A stretch of 64,000 bases of DNA, taken from assembly GCA_021234155.1 (NCBI GenBank), contig JAJEKV010000248.1, positions 489,637-553,636 of the forward strand, written 5' to 3'. This document shows, one piece after another, positions 57,397 through 64,000 of the stretch. Every line of letters begins with the position of its first letter. The first letter of the stretch is position 1. Under the pieces are notes generated by a model. It was given only the letters and a program-made list of their open reading frames with translations. It did not search any database and was not told where the DNA came from. The translations under genes were made by a program, and so were the position numbers. Source of the DNA: Isoetes taiwanensis (lineage: Eukaryota > Streptophyta > Lycopodiopsida > Isoetales > Isoetaceae).

Positions 57397-60300
57397 CTAA
57401 GCTAACCTCCCGGGCAAGTCGGCTCCACCAAGCCTGAGACGACCAAGCCCATCAAACTCCTTTTCATAAACCGTGGGTATTGCTTCTCCAAATCTTGCTT
57501 CAATACCCATGTTATGCCTTTCCTTTCGCAAGTGCTTCCACTTGACCAAATACCGGAGGAACTGAGACCTCCTAGTTTTCTTGAATGACTTATCAAGAAG
57601 TAACTCGTGCACAATTTCAACTTGCTCTCACCATTTCCAACAAAGTTGGAGTATCCAAAACCTCATTAGGATTGTGCTCTTTCAATAAACTTACGCGGAA
57701 GACCTTGTGAACTTTGAGATGGGCCTAAGATCCAACTTGTAGGCTTGGGAGCCCACTCTTCCACAATCTTGAACGGACCAGCCCACCTAGGGGCAAGCTT
57801 GCAACTCCCAATCCGAAGCTTAGCTTGCTTAACCTTGATCTTCAACCACACGCTATCGCCACCTTGAACTCTCTTACTTGCCCTGCTTTGTCGGCTACAC
57901 TCTTCTCACACTTCTTGCCGCTAGGAGGTAACCCTCACTTCTTCCACCAACCGCTACATATCTCCTAGCATCCGGCTGACACTTCAACCTTTGACACGGA
58001 TTGTGCCAAGTGTCCTGAGTTAAGCAATCGTACCCGTAATTTACTCATGAAAGGAGACATCCGGGATGACTCCTCGCTTGGCACTATTGTAGGCTTTTAA
58101 TTCCACCAAGTGGATATACTCATCCCACTTGACCGCTTATTCCACACAAAACTTCTAAGCATATCTTCAATGATTCACCGTCCCTCCGCCCCTGACCATC
58201 TCTGTTTTGGGATGATAAGTTGTGCTCATGGAGAGCTTCGGCCTGAATGGTGTCAAGAGGTCCCGCCAAAAGCACTCATAAACTTGGAATCTCTATCCGA
58301 TATTATCTCCCGAGGCATGCCATGGAGCCTAAAAATCTCCTTCACAAATAGCTTGGCAAGATTCAATGTTGTGCCCAGAGTTCTACAAGGCACAAAATGT
58401 GCCATCTTAGATAATTTGTCTACTACGACCATCAATGCATCCTTGCCTCAAGAGTCTTGGGAAGTCCCGCGGATAAAATCCATACTTACCACTTCCCACT
58501 TTGCATTCGGTGATCGCTAGAGGTTCCAAAGCTTCGAATTGGTTGCCCGCTTTGGTTTGTCGGGCACAACCGGCACTCATTTAATATATCTTGCTATCTC
58601 GCTTTCTTCATTCCCTACGTATAGCTACTTCTGATCTTGAAGTAGGTCTTCATAAACCCCCCCGTAAGATGCCCTGCTATTATTGTTGTGTGTGTCATGA
58701 AGGATTAGCTTCCTTATACCCGAATTTATTCGCACACACAACTTATCCTTATAGTACAACAAGTTGCCTTCCTTCTTATAATGCTTGAAGGCTTCTCGCT
58801 CCTTATCCGTTCTAGCCTCCTTTGGAGAGGCTTTCCCATACCTCCTTGAAATCACCATCTGATGGTAATGTTCCTCAATTTTCTTGCCATACCCACTGAA
58901 AGAGTTGATATAGCATTACAATGTGTTCTTGTTTCAAGGGTCTTCTAGAAAGAGCGTACGACCACATTCAACTTATCCGCTTATAAGCAATCTCAAAATC
59001 ATACTTTCTAGGAATTCCATCCACCTCCTTTGCCTTAGATTAAGGAGTGGTTAGTAAAGATGTATTGAGGCTCGTGATCGCAGATCTAACTGAAACTTCC
59101 TCCCAAGCAAATAATGCCTCCAAATACCTAAGAGCTCCGGACAATAGCTAGAAGTTCCTCGATCATGGGTTGATAGCCGCTCGGTGTCGCTCAACTTCTT
59201 GGAATCATAAGCAATTACTTCCTCAGGCATAAGGACTCCACCTCGCCGCTATCTTACTTGCATCCGCTGCTACTATCTTGTCCTTTTGTCTGGTCTGGCA
59301 AAACTAAAATCGGTGTCAGTTGTTAAGGCTTCCTTAAGTTTTTTCAAATGAAGCTTGAACATTCTCTAACCAATGTGCTTTTCCAATCTTTCACCTTTTT
59401 AACACTCTTAGTGAGGTCCGGCCAAAGGGGACGTTTCACTTAGCTAAGTCCTTCACGAACTTTTCAGAATAACCCGCTGCATCTAGAAAGCTTCTTACCT
59501 CCGCCACATTCTTTGAGCTGGCCAATCCACCATCGCCTTCAATCTTTGTGGTCGGGTGGAGATTCCTTCGCTGATATGACATGGCCCAAGTACTCCACTC
59601 TTTCAAAGAGCAAAGTGGCATTTGGAGAGCTTTCCATACAAACGATGCCGCCAACTTTTCTAACACCCTTCTCAAATGCTGACTATGATCTTCAATAGAC
59701 TTGTCTGTAGACTAGAATGTCGTCAAGAAGACAATGACAAACTCATCTAGGGAAATCCCTGAAGACATCGCTCATGAGGCGATAAAAGTTGCCGGAGCAT
59801 TCGACAATCCAAAGGGCATTATCATCAGAACTCAAAGTGACCATACCCGCGGGCTCAAGGCGGTCTTGTGGATATCTTCTTCCTTTTATCCTTATTTGGT
59901 GGTATCCCGACCTTAAGTCAATCTTTAGAGAATACCTTTGCTCCTTGATCCGGGTCCATCAAATCATCCGCCTTTGGCAATGCATACTTATTCTTTTTAT
60001 CGCCCCGCTTGTTGAGTCGGGCGATAGTCTATGGACATTCTTAAACCGCCACGGTTTCTTCTTTTCACTTAAGAGTATGGGTGCTCCAAAAGAAGACACA
60101 CTTGTTTAATAAAACCAAGCTCAAGCAATTCCCCTGAGTTGTTTTCTTGAGCTCACCAACTCGGGTGCTCATCCCCCGTATGGTGCCTTGCTGGTAGGCT
60201 TAGCATCCGTGCTAATGTGATCTCACACTCCACACCCTCGTAAGGTGGTAATTGGCGGATTTCATCCGAAATACATCCTTGAATTCAAATAAGCCTTGCT

Positions 60301-61050
60301 ACTGGCTTGGGCAATCGCCCCCTTTGGCCGCTTTCCATCCCGCTTATTGGGCTCAATTGCTTCCAATCTCTAATGTAATCCAATCTTTATTTCTTTCTAT
60401 ACTTTTCCTTAGTCATGAAGAAATACACCGCGATAGAAGAAGATGCCTTTACCTCTCACTATGAATTTGGTGCCGCCTCGGGTCGGCCATGGCAACTTCG
60501 TTATGGCGGTACGTACGCTTCATGGCTTACCGGCTTGAGGAACTCCATTCCTACTATAAGGTCATACCTTCCAATCTCCATGACCTCCCCGGCCCATCGG
60601 GCCACTTACTTCCACTAAGGTCTGCGTCGAATGTGATCCTCCTCCCCTTAGTGTGTGCCGAACACGGCCGCTTGCCATAGCAACCGCCTTGGCTTAGACT
60701 TCAATACCTTGTTCTTCATTAGGCAGCCAGCCTAGGAGAGGCGAATTGTGAGAGCTACCCGCGGTCAATCAATACTAGATATGGACCCATATCATGATCC
60801 TCACCGCAATGATCATGGATCGATTTTCAATGTCATCCGACTCAATGTTTGCACATATGTGACACTCACCATCTATGAAGTCCCGGCCTCATGTTGGTCG
60901 CCGTTGGCCATCCTCGTTGGTGAATCCTAAACCATAAGCTCTCGCTAAGGCTCTGCATGACTAATGGGCAATCATGTGTTCGTGCCCCGTGGAAAGCACA
61001 CCAAACATAGCTTTCTCGATGCACTGCTCGCCTTCTCCTCTTCGCCGACC
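57397..61050 (-). pseudogene. Degenerate chromodomain Ty3/gypsy gag-pol
   Basis: Minus-strand motifs in the standard order, in changing frames. Gag zinc knuckle CLVCFPRGHEH..DC (~61.01-60.97 kb). Retropepsin end RYDLIVGMEFL (~60.58). RT: LRMSIDYR (~60.04), LKIDLRSGYHQIRI (~59.93), MPFGLSNAPATF (~59.81) and FLDDILVY spanning a frameshift (~59.72). Connection KNVAEVRSFLDAAGYSEKFV KDLAK (~59.45). Integrase zinc-binding region LLYYKDKLCVRINSGIRKLI (~58.75), core [12 protein letters not shown] and ISDRDSKF (58.4-58.27, two of the three acidic residues). C terminus KLAPRWAGPFKIVEEW (~57.78), chromodomain-like FLRYLVKWKHLRKE (~57.54). Such elements copy themselves through RNA; the chromodomain targets heterochromatin. 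Dozens of stops and indels. Confidence 0.85.
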
Positions 61051-64000
61051 GCCCAGGATACTTTTAGTATACTGCCTCCCGATGCATTCTCGGGCGCTTA
61101 CGGTCCCCAAAGGTTTTAATCGAGATCTTTCCTCGCGGGCCTCCCCGATATGAGTCAGCCGCATTGCTTACCCGACATTGCCTTGGTAACGCCCCCCGGC
61201 TTTCTCTTAAATGCCGAATCGGTCACTGGAGTTGATGGTGCTTCCTCCAAACTTATAGCTTTCGGTTCTATCCGCTGGACAAACACTTTTGGGTTGATTG
61301 TTCTGACTAGCTCTTTGATATTGCCGTTCAACCCTCAATGTAGGTATCCACGTCACTTTCCGATACCCCAGAACATGAAGCCTAAGCCTCATGAATTCTT
61401 CTGATACTTAGCCACCGATAAGTCAGCTCGATTCAACTCAGAAAATCGGCTGATTCTGCCTACTAGTGTGCGATCTAGGCACATAGTGTTTAAGTGAAAA
61501 GCCTTTGCTGGGTCTTGAATCAGAATCATTTCTTTGAGCTTGTTAGACTTAGCATATCCCTTCCACTGCATCCTGCCGCCCAATAAGGTTAGCTGTAGCA
61601 ACTTTCCCTATATCCTTATCCTTCATGCCATAAGAGTTGCCGAACTCTTTTCCATCTCATCAAGCTTCGGGCTTCCATACCCCTCGTCTTCCCCGAGAAC
61701 TGACCCAACTTCCTAGTCTTCCACACGTTGCTCATAGCACCGCTAACTTTCTTTTGATAATCATCTCCCCTTTCCTTGCTCCCGGCTCTTTACTTCTTAT
61801 GAGTGTCTGACTCACTTTCTCGAAAGCTAGAATTGTCTTGATCGTCTCATGTCTCATGAACTGGAGCTAGGTGGTGTTGACCCTTCTGCTTTCTCCTTTT
61901 CCTCTTCCCCCAGCCCCGACATTTCCTTGGTTGTCTTGCCCTTTCCTACTGTGGACCCTCCTCATGCCTTTTGGCCGAGGTAGTGGTGGAGGTGGTGGTG
62001 GAGCAGGAGCATATTCTTTGGGCATTCATCAATGGGGGTGGCCCAATGTATCACTGATGTATCTGGGTCCTCATCTGGACGAGCCTTGCATTGATTGCTT
62101 CTGGCGCCATATCGCTATATCGTTGTTGTCATCTTGATCACGTCCAAAAGGTTCCCAGGCACCCATCGATGTTGACGGCCTTGGCCCCTCGAGAGCCTGA
62201 AGTCAAGTTCCTTGTTTAAGGTTTAATCATCAATGCTTGTTATTTGGTTTACACATCAATTATATCCGTTTACAATTAATTTATTGTTAGATACAAAGAA
62301 ATCATGTGAAAATTCCACTTCATAATTCAAGATCATAGTAAGTCATTACTATATAGAAGTACATTTTACAAAATACATGATAATAAAAAAGGAGATTATT
62401 CAATACAATTTAATTAATGACAAGGCAAATTCTTCCACATCTACGGCCCTTCATGTTCTTGAAGAAGTTCTTGATGTTCTTGAGGTGGGTAGCTCTTGTC
62501 GACGCTCAAGTAGTCATCCTTTATGGCTGATCCCTCCTTCAAGCGCCTAGCCATCTCTGGGTGCCGAGTTTGGGTGCCGTCAGCCACTACCGACACAAAT
62601 GTGCATCCCCATTCCCCGCTTAAGTCGAGGCGCTGAAGAGCTACCGATCTCTTGAAAAGGATAACATGGTCCTACGCTGGTCTAGTTCCGGCGTGGTCGC
62701 TTCCAAAGCCGAGAGGGTTGCGAGGAGCGCAATGTGACTTCTTCTCCTTTTGCCAAACCCCAGGGAATACCATCATCCGCCCCTTGGCTAAGAGCTGGAA
62801 GTGATAGCACCGCCGCCTACCTTACCCGTGATGTTGACCCTCGTAGCTCTCTCCTCGCTTCCCCCATAGATGTCTATTGCTACGCAGGTCTTCGTGGAAC
62901 TTCCACATCAAGTTGATGCCATGCAGCTCTACGCGAACTCCTCGAATGGACCGGCTCTGGCTAGAGCTTGGACCCTTCCGGCTTATAACTGCCGGTATCC
63001 GCTGGAACCCTCCTCCGGATGATAGGTTCGTCGATAGATCTCCTTTATCCGCCGATAGGGCTTCTATCCCATATTGTGTGCTCCCACAGATGAGTGTCGC
63101 CTCCGATAACTCCCTTGGAAATTCCCTGGCAGGGAGTAGTCATGAAGTCACCGCCTGCCTTGTGCCATTAAGCCTAGGAGCTCACGATTCTCGGTGGCCT
63201 TCTTCTTGGCAATGGGAAGTGCTGAGATGTCATAGCTGTATGTTCCCGCCGATGATCACCGTGACAATACTGCGGATGCCAAGTGGTGGTCTCGAAATTC
63301 GCCTTAGTGTGCCTTCCGCCCAGCTATTTGCTTCCATCCGTCAGCTTTCCTCGCTTATCTCCTGTTGGCCCTCCTCCACTTGTTACTGTGAGTCTTGTTT
63401 CACCGGCAACATTGGTGTTGCCGGTAGAGCCATAGTACTCATACCGTGGACTCGATTGCGGGATGCGGATCCGCATGCTCTCGGGTTCTATCCCACACCT
63501 TATTTTTGGCCTTAGCCCCACCCATGGCTTGGGTCAGAGAGTCTAAAGAAACCCATTTCTCCCTAGGTGGCAAGCTAACTCCTGTGGTATCCGGCTGGTC
63601 ATATTGGCAAAATGATGCCTGCAGTAATAGGGAGTCCTAGTCAATGTGGCATGGAGATCAAAGAGGTGGTCAAGACATGGAAGGCTTCACCGCCAGGAAA
63701 ATCATCGATGTGATTGGTAAAAGGCCGTAATTATCCGGACAAAGTTTGAGGGGCCCATCTAAAGGTGAAAGAGTGTGAAAATGGCTGATGAGGGCAAGCA
63801 AGGAGCTAGAAAATCGCCAAAAAGGGCGGGAGCAATTTTGATGGTGAGAAAATGACAAATGAGGTCTCCTTTATGGACTAGGGGCCCATTTCGCTCAGGC
63901 ACAAGGGTTCTGATGTGGAAGGACTTTGTTCAGCGCTATGAATGTCTACCATGAAGTACAATTCTAAGCAAAACAAAGCAAGAAAACACTACATGGCAGG
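61050..64000 (-). mobile_element. 5' part of the Ty3/gypsy element or nested insertion; no clear gag
   Basis: Continuation of the element upstream of the zinc knuckle. I cannot read a Gag capsid domain with confidence. An AT-rich, noncoding block at 62220-62430 interrupts GC-rich sequence and may be a nested insertion or a boundary. The 5' LTR is not in the window. Confidence 0.4.
62441..62680 (-). CDS. Small unidentified ORF
   Basis: About 80 codons open on the minus strand, from a stop near 62685 to TAG at 62441-62443: HVILFKRSVALQRLDLSGEW, then GCTFVSVVADGTQTRHPEMA RRLKEGSAIKDDYLSV, ending with PPQEHQELLQEHEG. No ATG near the start, so it would be an exon or a Gag/other TE fragment. Not recognised. 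Confidence 0.25.

Overview
The window looks like nuclear DNA of a land plant with a large, repeat-rich genome, most likely a fern or related non-seed plant. This is inferred from a B-lectin receptor-like kinase gene with a GT-AG intron, a PLS-type PPR gene remnant, a GlyRS alpha-domain remnant of organellar type, chromodomain Ty3/gypsy and Helitron remnants, and many microsatellites and long gene-free stretches. I cannot name the species from sequence alone.

Layout. 1-7.55 kb: 3' part of an LTR retrotransposon with no recognisable pol, ending in a polypurine tract and an LTR (5903-7554) with matching inverted ends. 7.7-8.1 kb: decayed GlyRS alpha domain. 8.46-9.82 kb: three paralogous genes for ~80-residue proteins, two of them head-to-head across a palindromic double-TATA promoter. 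9.3-16.8 kb: about 18 copies of a 22-bp palindrome, all outside exons, lying around and inside the introns of a disrupted gene (10.2-15.0 kb, minus) with a ParB-like segment and a SAM-methyltransferase-like segment, and of a divergently oriented plus-strand gene (15.7-17.6 kb). 17.6-20.3 kb: a frameshifted DUF7869/transposase-like gene plus a second copy of its C terminus. 20.4-23.5 kb: a broken atypical kinase and an intact coiled-coil/RING-like ORF. 25.0-31.1 kb: a decayed multi-exon gene starting with an RGG box, then a FCP1-like HAD phosphatase remnant. 31.5-31.8 kb: Helitron fragment.

32.6-35.4 kb holds the best-preserved gene: a two-exon receptor kinase with an extracellular B-lectin domain, about seven hydrophobic membrane segments and a cytoplasmic kinase domain. 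36.7-54.9 kb is mostly repeats, microsatellites, a PPR pseudogene (39.0-40.3 kb) and a short gene or relic with two UBA-like domains (52.9-53.6 kb). 55.0-64 kb is a degenerate chromodomain Ty3/gypsy element on the minus strand with its 3' LTR at 54972-56590; this LTR is related to the one at 5.9-7.6 kb.

The most interesting signals are the clustered palindromes tied to the ParB/methyltransferase-like gene, a MITE family with 4-bp target duplications inserted cleanly into two coding exons, the mirrored promoter between small paralogs, and the lectin-multipass-kinase architecture. Most protein-coding loci other than the receptor kinase, the small ORFs and the RING-like ORF carry stops or frameshifts and are called pseudogenes.
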